Positions 1 to 9,115 of a stretch of DNA of 64,000 nt are shown one piece after another. The notes below the pieces were generated by a model that was not told the origin of the DNA, did no database searches, and saw only the letters and a program-made list of their open reading frames with translations. Made by a program: the position numbers and the translations under genes. How positions within the stretch are numbered: position 1 is the first letter of the stretch; each line of letters begins with the position of its first letter. The DNA is from Telmatospirillum sp. (GTDB taxonomy: Bacteria; Pseudomonadota; Alphaproteobacteria; Rhodospirillales; Magnetospirillaceae). The stretch lies in NCBI GenBank assembly GCA_031291415.1, contig JARLJB010000142.1:1-64000 (forward strand), written 5' to 3'.

Positions 1-216
1 GAACCATTGGCTCAAGACGCTCTCGGGTTGATGACGAAGCCAACGCCAAGCCAGTTGCTGCAAAATGCCGCGCACCCGCGGGCGCCCGGCCTTGCTGATG
101 CCCTGGTCGCGATCGGTTCCGCCGCTTTGAAACGGCGTGCCGGTGATGCCGACAAATCCGGCCAGCGCCCGGCGATCTTCGGCGCCCATAGCGACAACGT
201 CACCACCGTCAGGCCC
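1..216 (-). pseudogene. IS110-family transposase, C-terminal fragment at the window edge
   Basis: Read on the minus strand in the frame whose codons end at base 1, the sequence gives a stretch with ALAGF, GTPFQSGGTDRDQGISKAG and an RVRGILQQLAWRWLR-like run ending in SVLSQWF. This is the typical C-terminal (Transposase_20, IS116/IS110/IS902) region of IS110 transposases. Upstream of about base 216 the frame no longer resembles the family and no start is visible, so it is a 5'-broken remnant, or a frame-disrupted copy running off the left edge. The element's ends cannot be seen. The family call is good; the inner boundary is approximate. Confidence 0.7.
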
Positions 217-359
217 GAACGGACCTTTTCGGCCGAGAACATCCGTGCGGGCGCAGCCATCGCTCCACCGAGCATCGCCACGGCGGTGGCGAACGGACAG
301 GAAATGTGGTAACTCGGCTTGTGTGTCTTTACCCTTGGGATGAAGGAATCGCAATAATA

Positions 360-1031
360 ATGACCTCCAGCCTAGATAGGATCATTCCTGCGGAAGTGAA
401 GGACGATTCCTTCGCCAGTGCCCTGTATTTTCTGGCGAAAAACGCCAACATCAAGACAATACTGGAAATTGGCGCATCTTCGGGCGAGGGCAGCACCGAG
501 GCGCTGACGCGCGGAATCGTCGAGAATGCCAACAAGCCGTCGCTGTATTCCATCGAGGTTTCAAAAACGCGGTTCGGAGCCTTGAAGGATCGGTACGCCC
601 ATATTCCGCAGGTACAGCCATTCAACGTATCATCGGTGCGCCTGGAGGACTTCCCTACGGAAAGCGCCGTGGCCGCCTTCTACCAGTCCCGGCATTCCTC
701 CTTGAACCGCCATCCGTTGGATACCATCCTGGGATGGCTCAGGGAAGACATGTCCTATGTCGCCGTCAATGCTGTCCCTCAGGACGGGATCAACCTCATC
801 AGGGCGCAAACAGGCATCAGCATCTTTGACTTCGTGTTGATCGACGGATCGGAATTCACCGGCGAAGCGGATTTGGGATTGGTCTACGGCGCGCCGATCA
901 TCGCCCTGGATGACATCAACGCATTCAAAAACATGCAGAATCACGAGAGACTACTTGCCGATAAGAACTACGAAATCTGCATCATGGATAAATTTTGTCG
1001 CAATGGATTTTCGGTGTTTCTCCGGCGGTGA
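360..1031 (+). CDS. SAM-dependent methyltransferase-like protein (class I fold)
   Basis: A protein of about 223 aa starting MTSSLDRIIP. The motif ILEIGASSGEGSTEAL near residue 35 looks like the glycine-rich SAM-binding loop of class I methyltransferases. SLYSIEVSKTRF matches the acidic end of strand 2, and FDFVLIDGSEF matches the strand 4 region. I chose the ATG at 360, with AAGGA upstream, rather than the in-frame GTG or TTG-type starts further 5'. The substrate is unknown. It lies between an IS110 remnant and an FkbM methyltransferase gene, so it may belong to an acquired surface-polysaccharide or glycan-modification patch (inference). It resembles the CmcI/TylF-like group only loosely. Confidence 0.6.
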   Translation: MTSSLDRIIPAEVKDDSFASALYFLAKNANIKTILEIGASSGEGSTEALTRGIVENANKPSLYSIEVSKTRFGALKDRYAHIPQVQPFNVSSVRLEDFPTESAVAAFYQSRHSSLNRHPLDTILGWLREDMSYVAVNAVPQDGINLIRAQTGISIFDFVLIDGSEFTGEADLGLVYGAPIIALDDINAFKNMQNHERLLADKNYEICIMDKFCRNGFSVFLRR

Positions 1032-1189
1032 CTGAACCCGATCACTCCTCACCCAGCGGTTACTTTCGTGGTTATATCGCCGATCAAATTGGCGACGAGG
1101 GCCATTTTCTGGCGACACGTGGACCGGGATATCTTAAGCTAAAATGTGGGCGATCTGTCTGGTAAAAACGTGTTAGATAGGAGGGTGCA

Positions 1190-2071
1190 TTGATTCTCAA
1201 CGAAAATGAAATGAATACATTTACCAATCAAATCGCTATTTATATGAAAATATTAAAGGAAAATTATAACGTCAACTACCTCTCGATATCTCCGAATAAA
1301 AATTCGATATTTTACTTGGAAAACGACCTAAAATCCCCAATCGACCTTCATATTCCGTTGGATGCCGGAATTGGACGGGGAGTTTTGATACGCAAATCGT
1401 GGGATCTTCCCAAAATAAACTTCATAAAACTCGTAACTAGAGAAACAAAGTCTCCCTTATGCCTAGTTGACGTTGGGACAAATATTGGTCTTATCACGAG
1501 GGAATGTATTGGCAACGTCGAAAATATAAAAACAGCTTACGCCTATGAACCGCATCCCAGTAATTTCAGCCTGTTAAGCAAAAATTTTAGTGGAATTGAA
1601 CGGATAAACATAAACCTGATTAACGCTGGGCTTGGGAAATCAAACGGAACGTTGAATTTCTACTTGGATCCAGATAACGCAGGAAATTATTCGTTAAATA
1701 TAAATGCAATGCCAGCGAATATGGAATGCTCTTCAATTAAGGTTGAGATACTATCCGCCAATGAAGAAAAAGAAAAGTGGTTGCAGAATAATGAAGCAAT
1801 AGTATATAAATCAGATACACAAGGGTATGACGAGATTATTGCAACATCGTATGATTTATCTTTTTGGGATCATGTTAAGTGTGGTATTTTTGAATTATGG
1901 AGGATTGACGGAAAGGAATATGATAGAGATAAATTTTGCACTATTTTAGATAAATTTACACACAGGGTTTTTGGAGCAAATCCGACACGAAACGTTTCCG
2001 TCAAAGAAGTCGATCAATATTTATATGGATGTGAAGGGGATTTCGACGATTTGTTAATTTGGAATGACTGA
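1190..2071 (+). CDS. FkbM family methyltransferase, AT-rich foreign gene
   Basis: A 293-aa protein. CLVDVGTNIGLITRECIG (about residues 91-108) is the SAM-binding motif I of FkbM-type methyltransferases, followed by AYAYEPHPSNFSLL, and by VYKSDTQGYDEII, which matches the family's D-x-(E/Q)-G signature. The start is TTG at 1190, placed by a near-perfect Shine-Dalgarno AGGAGGG at 1179-1185. FkbM proteins O-methylate sugars or small molecules, often in surface glycan clusters. Base composition is far more AT-rich than any other gene here (many AAT, ATA and TTA codons), which points to recent transfer. Its stop is followed by a short truncated frame. Confidence 0.85.
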   Translation: MILNENEMNTFTNQIAIYMKILKENYNVNYLSISPNKNSIFYLENDLKSPIDLHIPLDAGIGRGVLIRKSWDLPKINFIKLVTRETKSPLCLVDVGTNIGLITRECIGNVENIKTAYAYEPHPSNFSLLSKNFSGIERININLINAGLGKSNGTLNFYLDPDNAGNYSLNINAMPANMECSSIKVEILSANEEKEKWLQNNEAIVYKSDTQGYDEIIATSYDLSFWDHVKCGIFELWRIDGKEYDRDKFCTILDKFTHRVFGANPTRNVSVKEVDQYLYGCEGDFDDLLIWND

Positions 2072-2110
2072 CAAAAGATAGTCTATAGGGGAATAATTGG
2101 GAAGCGCAAG

Positions 2111-2230
2111 ATGAATATATTATTGATGAGCATCAGCAATCCGTGGCGTGGGGCGTATCCCGATGCTGATTCATCCCGACGAACGCTTGATCTGACTCGG
2201 CATGGCTTGCCAAACAGCTTGAATCACTGA
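2111..2230 (+). pseudogene. short reading frame, probable truncated gene start
   Basis: An ATG at 2111, preceded by GGGAAGCG, opens 39 codons beginning MNILLMSISNPWRG and ending at TGA 2228-2230. The first 15 residues look like the first beta strand of a Rossmann or glycosyltransferase-B type protein. The sequence then turns into low-complexity GC-rich text, as if a gene had been cut off. The function cannot be assigned. It follows the AT-rich FkbM gene by 40 bp and may be the last piece of the same acquired segment. Confidence 0.3.
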
Positions 2231-2350
2231 GGTTCCACCGGATGCGGGGGAACCATGTCAGGTCCGCTCAATATATCGGAGGCAATGGCCGAACAGGCAA
2301 GTCTGGGCGTGGCGAATGAGTTCAAGGACGCGAACCGTCAGCGCGATGAT

Positions 2351-2396
2351 TTTAAATCGAAGCCGGACCGCTTCGATCTAGAATCATCCGGCTCTA
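2351..2396 (-). terminator. lepA terminator beginning with the shared TAGAGCCGGATGATT motif
   Basis: Read from the lepA stop codon, the sequence is TAGAGCCGGATGATT followed by a hairpin with arms ATCGAAGC (2370-2377 and 2356-2363 on the plus strand) and then TTTAAAATC. The first 15 bases, stop codon included, are identical to the start of the longer palindromic element found at the stop codons at 17596 and 60670. Confidence 0.6.
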
Positions 2397-4196
2397 GTCG
2401 TCACCCATCTTCAGGGCGGCAAGAAAAGCCGACTGCGGTATTTCCACCTTGCCGAACTGGCGCATGCGCTTTTTGCCTTCCTTCTGCTTTTCCAGCAGCT
2501 TCCGTTTGCGGCTGATGTCGCCGCCGTAGCACTTGGCCAGGACGTCCTTGCGCAGCGCCGACAAGGTCTCGCGGGCGACAACCCGCCCGCCGATCGCCGC
2601 CTGGATGGCGATCTGGAACATCTGGCGGGGAATCAGGTCCTTGAGCCGCGCGCAAATCGACCGTCCGCGCGCTTCGGCCTGCGCCTTATGGGCGATGAAG
2701 GCCAAAGCATCGACGGGCTCGCCATTGACGAGGATCGTCACCTTGACGAGATCGCTTTCCTGGTAGCTGTCGATGTCATAGTCGAAGCTGGCATAGCCAC
2801 GGCTGATCGATTTCAGCCGGTCATAAAAGTCGAAGACGATTTCGTTGAGCGGCAGGCGATAGACGACCATGGCCCGGTTGCCGGCATAGGTCAGGTCGAC
2901 TTGCATGCCGCGCCGTTCGGTGCACAGTTGCAAGATCGACCCGAGATATTCGTCCGGCACCATGATGGTAGCCTTGATCCAGGGCTCTTCGATCTTGGCG
3001 ATCTTGGTCGTTTCCGGCATGTCGGACGGATTATGAAGCTCCAACCGGTCGCCGTTGGTCAATTCGATGCGGTAAACCACCGACGGCGCCGTGGTGATCA
3101 GATCAAGGTTGAACTCCCGCTCCAGGCGTTCCTGGATGATCTCAAGATGCAGAAGACCAAGGAAGCCACAGCGAAACCCGAATCCCAGGGCGGCCGAGGT
3201 CTCGGCCTCGTATTCGAAGCTGGCGTCGTTCAGGCGCAGCTTGGAAAGCGAATCGCGCAGATCCTCAAACTCGGCCGCGTCGACAGGGAACAGCCCGCAG
3301 AACACCACCGGGACATTCGGCTTGAAACCCGGCAGCGGCTTGTCCGCCGGCCGCCGTTCGTCGGTGATGGTGTCACCCACCTCGCAGTCGGCAACCGCCT
3401 TGATCGAAGCCTGGAGAAACCCGATCTCGCCCGGATAGAGCGCGTCGACCTGCACCAAATTGGGGGTGAAATAGCCCACGCCATCGACCTGGTAACTCGC
3501 CCCGGTGTTCATCATGCGAATTTTCTGGCCCCGGCGCAAAGCGCCGTTCTTGACGCGAACCAGGATGATGACGCCCAGATAGCTATCGTACCAACTGTCG
3601 ACCAGCAGCGCCTGCAACGGCGCGTCGAGTTCGCCTGTCGGCGGCGGCAGTCGGGTTACCAGGGCTTCCAGCACATCATCAATGCCGATGCCGGTTTTTG
3701 CCGAGATCATCACGGCGTCGGAGGTATCAAGCCCGATGACGTCCTCGATCTGCTGCTTGACCCGTTCCGGTTCAGCCGCCGGCAAATCGATCTTGTTCAG
3801 CACCGGAACGATTTCGTGATTGTTCTCTAAGGCCTTGTAGACATTGGCCAATGTCTGCGCCTCGACACCCTGGCTGGCGTCGACCACCAGAAGCGATCCT
3901 TCGCAAGCGGCCAACGACCGACTGACTTCGTAGGCAAAGTCCACGTGGCCGGGGGTGTCCATCAGGTTCAGTTCATAGGTTTCGCCATCTTTGGCCTTGT
4001 AAGCCAGACGGACGGTCTGCGCCTTGATGGTGATGCCGCGCTCCCGTTCGATGTCCATCGAATCAAGGATCTGGTCGCGCATCTCCCGCTCCTCAATGCC
4101 GCCGCATTTTTGAATCAGACGGTCGGCGAGCGTCGACTTGCCATGGTCGATGTGGGCGATAATGGCGAAATTGCGGATGTGCCTGAGGTCGGTCAT
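2394..4196 (-). CDS. lepA: elongation factor 4 (LepA), ribosomal back-translocase GTPase
   Basis: A 600-aa protein, the family's usual length, when started at MTDLRHIRN. An in-frame 40-residue upstream extension is GC-rich noise. The GTPase motifs are clear: AHIDHGKST (G1, residues 14-22), RERGITIK (switch I), DTPGHVDF (G3) and NKIDLP (G4). They are followed by EF-G-like domains II, III and V and the LepA-specific C-terminal domain ending [10 protein letters not shown]. LepA binds ribosomes and acts on stalled or mistranslocated complexes at the membrane and in the cytoplasm. The gene stands alone, with its own terminator. Confidence 0.97.
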   Translation of the reverse strand: MTDLRHIRNFAIIAHIDHGKSTLADRLIQKCGGIEEREMRDQILDSMDIERERGITIKAQTVRLAYKAKDGETYELNLMDTPGHVDFAYEVSRSLAACEGSLLVVDASQGVEAQTLANVYKALENNHEIVPVLNKIDLPAAEPERVKQQIEDVIGLDTSDAVMISAKTGIGIDDVLEALVTRLPPPTGELDAPLQALLVDSWYDSYLGVIILVRVKNGALRRGQKIRMMNTGASYQVDGVGYFTPNLVQVDALYPGEIGFLQASIKAVADCEVGDTITDERRPADKPLPGFKPNVPVVFCGLFPVDAAEFEDLRDSLSKLRLNDASFEYEAETSAALGFGFRCGFLGLLHLEIIQERLEREFNLDLITTAPSVVYRIELTNGDRLELHNPSDMPETTKIAKIEEPWIKATIMVPDEYLGSILQLCTERRGMQVDLTYAGNRAMVVYRLPLNEIVFDFYDRLKSISRGYASFDYDIDSYQESDLVKVTILVNGEPVDALAFIAHKAQAEARGRSICARLKDLIPRQMFQIAIQAAIGGRVVARETLSALRKDVLAKCYGGDISRKRKLLEKQKEGKKRMRQFGKVEIPQSAFLAALKMGDD

Positions 4197-4382
4197 AGGT
4201 CTCAACAGTTGGAGTGTTTGCCGGAACATAGGGCACATGCCGGCCTGGAGCAACGGGGAAGCGCCAAAGAGATCACGCGCCCACAAGCAACCCGCAGCTA
4301 TCGGGCGGGGTAGCACGGGTTACATTGCCGCCCCCTTGGCCGGCAATGTCGGAACAGTGACCTGGCGGGCAGTGGCGAACCG

Positions 4383-4739
4383 TCAGCCTTCGTCTTTTTT
4401 CGGCGCGTCCGGTACTGTAGAAAGTTTTTCCGCCGTCCGCGGGCGCCCTTGCATCATCCTGCCGTTTCGCTTGAGGACGACCCCGTCCGACGGTCCAGGC
4501 TCGCATTTGATGATCTTTCCGCCCTTGGAAAGAAAATCTTCCATCTTGGCATCCAACTCTGACTGAGCGGCGGCACGCCTGGAGGTTTCTCCGCCACTTT
4601 TCCGATAAAGGTTGGTCAACGTCCGACTGCTCCCAACAATGCCGCCCGGCGATATCCACACCGGCGTCTCAATCGAAAGGCACGCTAGCGCCGCCCCGTT
4701 CGATGACGTGAGGCTGCACCGGTGCCTTGAGCCAATCAT
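4383..4739 (-). CDS. small hypothetical protein
   Basis: A 118-aa frame. The C-terminal half (AKMEDFLSKGGKIIKCEPG, then basic residues and PRTAEKL) resembles short conserved proteins seen in alphaproteobacteria with an F-L-x-K-G-G-K motif. The N-terminal half is less protein-like, so the true start may be internal, at the methionine before EDFLSKGG. A GGCGGA lies just upstream of the first ATG. No function can be assigned. It lies between lepA and the acyltransferase gene on the same strand. Confidence 0.4.
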   Translation of the reverse strand: MIGSRHRCSLTSSNGAALACLSIETPVWISPGGIVGSSRTLTNLYRKSGGETSRRAAAQSELDAKMEDFLSKGGKIIKCEPGPSDGVVLKRNGRMMQGRPRTAEKLSTVPDAPKKDEG

Positions 4740-4880
4740 TCCGCCGGCAGATATACCACCTTCGGAAAATTGAATTCATTAAAATAAGGGCAGAACGGCA
4801 AAATAAAAGACCCATTTCCGATAGTGATTAATCGGTTCGCGGGCGCAGATTTCCTGGAGCATGACCGGCGTTTGACGACG

Positions 4881-5759
4881 TCAATCCGGCCAACGGTTGT
4901 GCAGCCACAGCCACTGACCTGGCTGCGCGCGAATCCACCGCTCAACGGTGCTGTTGATACGCGCCATCACGTCATAAACGTCCTTTTGCGGATCACCGCT
5001 CACGGAAATGGCGATCGGCTCCTCCAGGGTGACGCGAAAATGGGCCCCCCCAAGCCGCTCGATACGGCCGGCGACGATGGGGCAGCCAAATTTGATGGCG
5101 AGTCGGGCGACGGCCGGCGCCGTCATCGCGTCACGACCCATGAACGGCACTGAGATACCGTCATTCATCTTCTGATCGACCAACATCCCCAGATGACCGC
5201 CGCGACGCATCACCGCGACAAGTTTGCGCCCGCCCTCGGCGCCTTTGGGAATGAAGCTTTCCGCCGCCACGCCGCGCCCTTTGCGGAACAGCCTCTCCAC
5301 CCAGGGATTGTTGGCGGCCCGGTAAACCACGTGCACCGGCAGGCCCAGACGGAAGGCAACCGGCCCCGACAGCTCCCACCCGCCAAAATGCGCGGAAACC
5401 AGAAATCCCGGCAAGCCATCGTCACGCAAGGCGCTGACATGCTGCCCGCCAATGATCTCCAGCCGTTCGGCGGCGATCTGCTTCAGATGGGGAAATTCGG
5501 TCACCACGCGCCCGACATTGTCCCAGACCTGCAGAAGAATGACCTCGATTTCGCTGTCGTTCTTCTCGGGGAACGCCCGGTGCAGGTTTCGCCTGGCTTT
5601 CCTGCTGACCTTCAAATGCGGCCCGATGCTGCGGCCGAGCCAGCCGCCGGACGCCGACGCCCAATCCAAGGGAAGTGACGCAAAGAGTCCCCAGGCCAGG
5701 TAGACGCCGCAGGCCTCTGCCCAATGCCGAACATCACGACGGCTAGGAACGACGAGCAT
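4881..5759 (-). CDS. LpxL/HtrB-type lysophospholipid acyltransferase
   Basis: About 292 aa from MLVVPSRRD, where GGGGGAA sits just upstream; 66 codons further 5' are open but unconvincing. The HxxxxE catalytic motif is SAHFGGWELSG (about residues 125-135), followed by YRAANNPWVERLF and the Arg-rich/QKMNDGISVPFMGR segment typical of the lipid A biosynthesis acyltransferase family. A hydrophobic segment near the N-terminus (CGVYLAWGLFASLPLDWA) would anchor it in the inner membrane. It probably adds a secondary acyl chain to lipid A or a related lipid. Which chain and position cannot be told from the sequence. Confidence 0.88.
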   Translation of the reverse strand: MLVVPSRRDVRHWAEACGVYLAWGLFASLPLDWASASGGWLGRSIGPHLKVSRKARRNLHRAFPEKNDSEIEVILLQVWDNVGRVVTEFPHLKQIAAERLEIIGGQHVSALRDDGLPGFLVSAHFGGWELSGPVAFRLGLPVHVVYRAANNPWVERLFRKGRGVAAESFIPKGAEGGRKLVAVMRRGGHLGMLVDQKMNDGISVPFMGRDAMTAPAVARLAIKFGCPIVAGRIERLGGAHFRVTLEEPIAISVSGDPQKDVYDVMARINSTVERWIRAQPGQWLWLHNRWPD

Positions 5760-6258
5760 CGTTCCCCCGACCGTTGGCAACGCTGGAGAAGAAACCTGAC
5801 GGCATGCGTTCCCCAATTCGTTGACATTCGAAGGCGAGGTCCCAGGCCTCGACGCGCAGTTCGCTCCACAGATCGCCCGATCGATCGTCTGTAAAGACGG
5901 CCCGCCAGCCGGAAACGAACCTGACTTAGGGCTGTCCCGCCTGGGAAGAAATATCAACTAACAATGTGACAGGCCGATATGACATTGCAAGGCAATTGAC
6001 GGACCGGGCCGGGGCAATCGGGGGAATCCCTCTTGCCCGGCGCCCCGGTTCGAGCGGCTTGGATTTTCAAGACAGACTCTCTATTGTGCGTCCGTTCGAT
6101 CGAATGAGACCTTCCGTCTCCGGAATGCGCTTTTGCAGGACGGACGCGATCCAATGCCGAATGGACTAGTCCTTTCGACTGTCTCTATCTTTTTTGTTAT
6201 GCACCGGTCGGTCCGGCAGAAGACATCAGTGCATTGGACCATCTGGAGCGCACGAATC
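5760..6258. other. 500-bp intergenic region with one hairpin
   Basis: No convincing gene was found on either strand. A hairpin with arms GCCGGGGCAA and TTGCCCGGC lies at about 6008-6042. The region separates the acyltransferase gene, which is transcribed leftwards, from the small gene at 6259, so it should hold divergent promoters. I could not define them. Confidence 0.4.
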
Positions 6259-6486
6259 ATGGCCCGCAGAAAAACAAAATCCGAGAGTGAGTTTGTTCTA
6301 TTCGACGTCCTCTATGAAGACGGATCCCGCAGATCCAATCGCCGTGTGCCCAGCACCGAGCTCGGCGGACTTGACGGCGACGAACCGGCTCTGGCCATCA
6401 TCGAAGCGCAGGACCGGGAGATCGGTGCGGTGTCCGGCCAGCCGCGCCCGGCCATCAAGTCGCTGACCCGCTCTCCAGTACGCTAA
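6259..6486 (+). CDS. conserved small hypothetical protein (75 aa)
   Basis: Starts MARRKTKSESEFVLFDVLYEDGSR, with GGAG about 10 bp upstream. It is a short basic protein with a predicted beta-hairpin-like FVLFDVLYEDGSRRSNRRVP segment and a middle motif GDEPALAIIEAQDREIG resembling small uncharacterised proteins of Rhodospirillales. No signal peptide or membrane segment is visible. Function unknown. An open extension upstream lacks coding character. Confidence 0.6.
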   Translation: MARRKTKSESEFVLFDVLYEDGSRRSNRRVPSTELGGLDGDEPALAIIEAQDREIGAVSGQPRPAIKSLTRSPVR

Positions 6487-6611
6487 ACCCGCCGCGCCTC
6501 TTCGTCATCGGACGCACTCCAGTCCCCTGACGTCAAGTTGATCGACGTAAATGTCTTTCGTTCCCCCGGGAGTACGGTAAGATTCGCGTGACGCGACACC
6601 GGGGGGTGGCG

Positions 6612-7295
6612 ATGACATATGTCTTTCAGTTCGGCGATGTCTGGCGCAGCATTGACGAATTGCTCTGGGGTGGTCTGCTCACCATCGAGTTATCGCTTGG
6701 CGGTTTGCTGTTCGGACTGGCTCTCGCCGTCCTTTCTGCCTATGCGCGAATGACGTGGCCGCGTGTCGCGACACCGGTGGTCGGCGCCTACGTCGAAGCG
6801 ATCCGCAACACGCCGCTCCTCGTCCAGGTCTTTCTGATTTTCTTCGGCCTGCCGGCATTGGGCGTCCGGCTTTCGGCGGACCAGGCGGCCTTGTTCGCTC
6901 TTTCGGTCAATTTCGGCGCCTATGCGACCGAAATTCTGCGCTCCGGCCTTGAGAGCGTGCCGGCTGGACAAGTTGAAGCCGGACTGGCGCTCGGCCTGAA
7001 ACGCTGGCAGGTCTTCGTCAAGGTCGAGATGTTCCAGGCTATGCGCGTTGTTTTCCCGGCGCTCAGCAGCCAGTTCATCCTGCTCTTGCTGGGATCTTCC
7101 ATCGTCTCGGCCATTGCCGCGCGCGAAATGACGGCCGCGGCCAACGATGTGCAGTCGAGAACCTTCCGCAGCTTCGAGGTCTATCTGGTCGTTACCGCCT
7201 TCTACTTCGTTATCGCGACAGTGTTCTCGACCATGCTCGAAGCAGTCGACCGGCTGGTTTTCCGGCGCCAGGATCGTCCGAGGGAAGTGTCATGA
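6612..7295 (+). CDS. amino-acid ABC transporter permease (HisM/GlnP type)
   Basis: A 227-aa integral membrane protein starting MTYVFQFGDVW. GGGGGG lies just before the ATG at 6612, which favours this over the GTG at 6588. It has about five membrane segments and the polar amino-acid (HEAA-type) permease signature EAIRNTPLLVQVFLIFFGLP, with QVEAGLALGLKRWQVF as the ATPase-contact loop. It overlaps the next permease by ATGA, so the two are translationally coupled. It probably forms the inner-membrane channel with 7292-7951. No ATPase gene lies nearby. Confidence 0.93.
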   Translation: MTYVFQFGDVWRSIDELLWGGLLTIELSLGGLLFGLALAVLSAYARMTWPRVATPVVGAYVEAIRNTPLLVQVFLIFFGLPALGVRLSADQAALFALSVNFGAYATEILRSGLESVPAGQVEAGLALGLKRWQVFVKVEMFQAMRVVFPALSSQFILLLLGSSIVSAIAAREMTAAANDVQSRTFRSFEVYLVVTAFYFVIATVFSTMLEAVDRLVFRRQDRPREVS

Positions 7296-7951
7296 ACCGG
7301 GTTTTCTCCCTCAACGATCTCACTTACATCCTGCTGGCGACCCGCTGGACAGTGTTGTTGTCGCTGATCGCCTTCGCTGGCGGCGCTTTTCTCGGTTTGA
7401 TCGTCGCTTTAGGGCGAGTATCCGAACGCCGGTCGTTTCGTTTCGCCTGCGCAACCTATATTCGCCTGTTCCAGAACACGCCACTGCTGATGCAGTTGTT
7501 TCTGGTTTACTTCGGCGTCAACATCGTCGGTCTCAACATCGACCCGCTGGCGGCGGCGGCGGCCGGCCTCATCCTCAATGCGGCTGCCTTCCTGGGCGAA
7601 ATCTGGCGCGGCTGCATTCAAGCGATTCCCCCCGGCCAGGATGAAGCCGGGCGGGCCATCGGCCTGTCGTCGTGGCATCGCATGTGGTTGATCGTTCTGC
7701 CGCAGGCGTTGCGGATCGCCATCGCGCCGACAGTCGGCTTCCTCGTGCAGATCATCAAAAATACGTCGCTGGCATCGATTATCGGTTTCACGGAACTGAC
7801 GCGCAGTGGCCAGATCACCAACAACGCCACCTTTCGACCATTTCTTATCTTCGGCATCGTTGCACTGCTCTACTTCGTCCAATGCTGGCCATTGTCCTAC
7901 TGGAGCAGGAAGCTGGAACTACGCCTCGGGACCGACGGCAAGGGAACCTAG
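7292..7951 (+). CDS. amino-acid ABC transporter permease, second subunit
   Basis: A 219-aa polar amino-acid permease with the paired signature YIRLFQNTPLLMQLFLVYFG near residue 50 and the EAA loop GQDEAGRAIGLSSWHRM. Its start overlaps the stop of the upstream permease (ATGA). The stop lies inside the left arm of a 23-bp inverted repeat that opens a 224-bp hairpin cassette, so the operon is physically separated from its likely binding-protein gene at 8222. Confidence 0.93.
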   Translation: MNRVFSLNDLTYILLATRWTVLLSLIAFAGGAFLGLIVALGRVSERRSFRFACATYIRLFQNTPLLMQLFLVYFGVNIVGLNIDPLAAAAAGLILNAAAFLGEIWRGCIQAIPPGQDEAGRAIGLSSWHRMWLIVLPQALRIAIAPTVGFLVQIIKNTSLASIIGFTELTRSGQITNNATFRPFLIFGIVALLYFVQCWPLSYWSRKLELRLGTDGKGT

Positions 7952-8171
7952 TGCATTGACGCAAACTGAAGATTCAGTTTGCGTCAATGCACTAGGTTTA
8001 ACAATAGCCCTCGCCGGGCGGGGCCCTCCGGCCCCTTGGCCGCCGCCTCAACGGCGGCTGGAAAGGAGAAACAGCGCCCATTGAGGGCGCGGCCAAGGGC
8101 CCGGAGGGCCCGCCCGGCGAGGGCAGAAAGAAGCTAGTGCATTGACGCATCTGAATGCGTCAATGCACTAG
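7948..8171. repeat. nested palindromic cassette between permease and binding-protein genes
   Basis: Three inverted repeats lie end to end. The first has perfect 23-bp arms (7948-7970 and 7973-7995) starting CTAGTGCATTGACGCA. The second is a long GC-rich stem (about 8007-8043 with 8089-8124, near-perfect). The third is a 17-bp perfect hairpin (8134-8150 and 8155-8171) that starts with the same CTAGTGCATTGACGCA. The two outer hairpins thus share their arms and bracket the central stem. It may act as an intercistronic mRNA structure or be a non-autonomous mobile element. No coding content. Confidence 0.85.
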
Positions 8172-8221
8172 GGCGGAAAAAATAACGACGGGTTGGAAAC
8201 ACCAGAAAAGGGAATCGATCC

Positions 8222-9022
8222 ATGCTGCAACCAAGCTTTCGGACCATCGCCAGGAAGGTCATCCTGGCCTTTGCCGTTTTCGCCTTCACCGCAGCGCCGG
8301 CCTTGGCGCAAACGGTCGACGACATCTTGAAAAAGGGGAAGCTCACCGTCGGAATGCTGGTCGACCTTCCCCCCTTCGGCCTGATGACCGATGGCAAACC
8401 GGATGGCTATGACGCCGACGTCGCCAAGCTGATGGCGAAATATCTGGGCGTCGATCTCGAAATCGTCCCGGTGACCGGCCCCAACCGCATCCCTTACCTG
8501 CTGACCGGCAAGGTCGACATGTTGACCGCCACCTTCGGCATCACGCCCGAGCGGGCCAAGCAGGTTCAGTTCTCGATTCCCTACAGCACCATCGAGATTC
8601 AGCTTCTCGGCCCGAAAGACACGAAAATCACGTCGTTCGACGACATCGCCAACAAGAAGGTCTCGGTGGCACGGGCCAGTTCGCAAGACACAGCGCTCAC
8701 CGCCCAGGCTCCGAAGTCCACCACCATCCTGCGCTTCGACGACGACGCGTCGGCCGGCCAGGCCTATCTGTCGGGACAGGCCGATCTGATCGGCTCGAAC
8801 AACGTCACCGCCCTGCAATTGGCCGCCACCAATCCGCCCAAGGGTCTCGAGAAGAAACTGGCGTTGCGCAGCCAGTACCAAGGCATCACCTTGCGCCGCG
8901 GGTCCGACGATCTGCGGCAATGGGTCAACACCTTCCTCTTCTTCATCAAGAACAATGGCGAGCTCGACGCCATCAATCAGAAGTGGTTCCACGAACCCCT
9001 GCCACCCCTGCCCGTCTTCTGA
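8222..9022 (+). CDS. periplasmic amino-acid ABC transporter substrate-binding protein
   Basis: A 266-aa SBP family 3 protein. The N-terminus (basic residues, then VILAFAVFAFTAAPALAQ) is a signal peptide with likely cleavage after ALA. TVDDILKKGKLTVGMLVDLPPFGLMTDGKPDGYDADVAKLMA is the classic lobe I start, and FGITPERAKQVQFSIPY is the family signature. AAGGGA lies before the ATG. It presumably delivers a polar amino acid or opine-like ligand to the two permeases upstream, from which it is separated by a 224-bp hairpin cassette. Ligand unknown. Confidence 0.93.
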   Translation: MLQPSFRTIARKVILAFAVFAFTAAPALAQTVDDILKKGKLTVGMLVDLPPFGLMTDGKPDGYDADVAKLMAKYLGVDLEIVPVTGPNRIPYLLTGKVDMLTATFGITPERAKQVQFSIPYSTIEIQLLGPKDTKITSFDDIANKKVSVARASSQDTALTAQAPKSTTILRFDDDASAGQAYLSGQADLIGSNNVTALQLAATNPPKGLEKKLALRSQYQGITLRRGSDDLRQWVNTFLFFIKNNGELDAINQKWFHEPLPPLPVF

Positions 9023-9115
9023 TATCCGAACGGGCGTGATGCGCCAGTGGTAAAGATCTGGCGAATGAGTCCTTAAGCCAGGAGTGGGGGCGGGCAGGAG
9101 AGGCTGTGAAAAATT

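Noticed and set aside
1..312. Short open frames on both strands at the left edge
   Set aside because: They overlap the IS110 transposase frame out of register; only that frame shows family motifs.
4197..4382. Possible tRNA between lepA and the next gene
   Set aside because: No T-loop GTTCGA-type sequence or cloverleaf pairing found.
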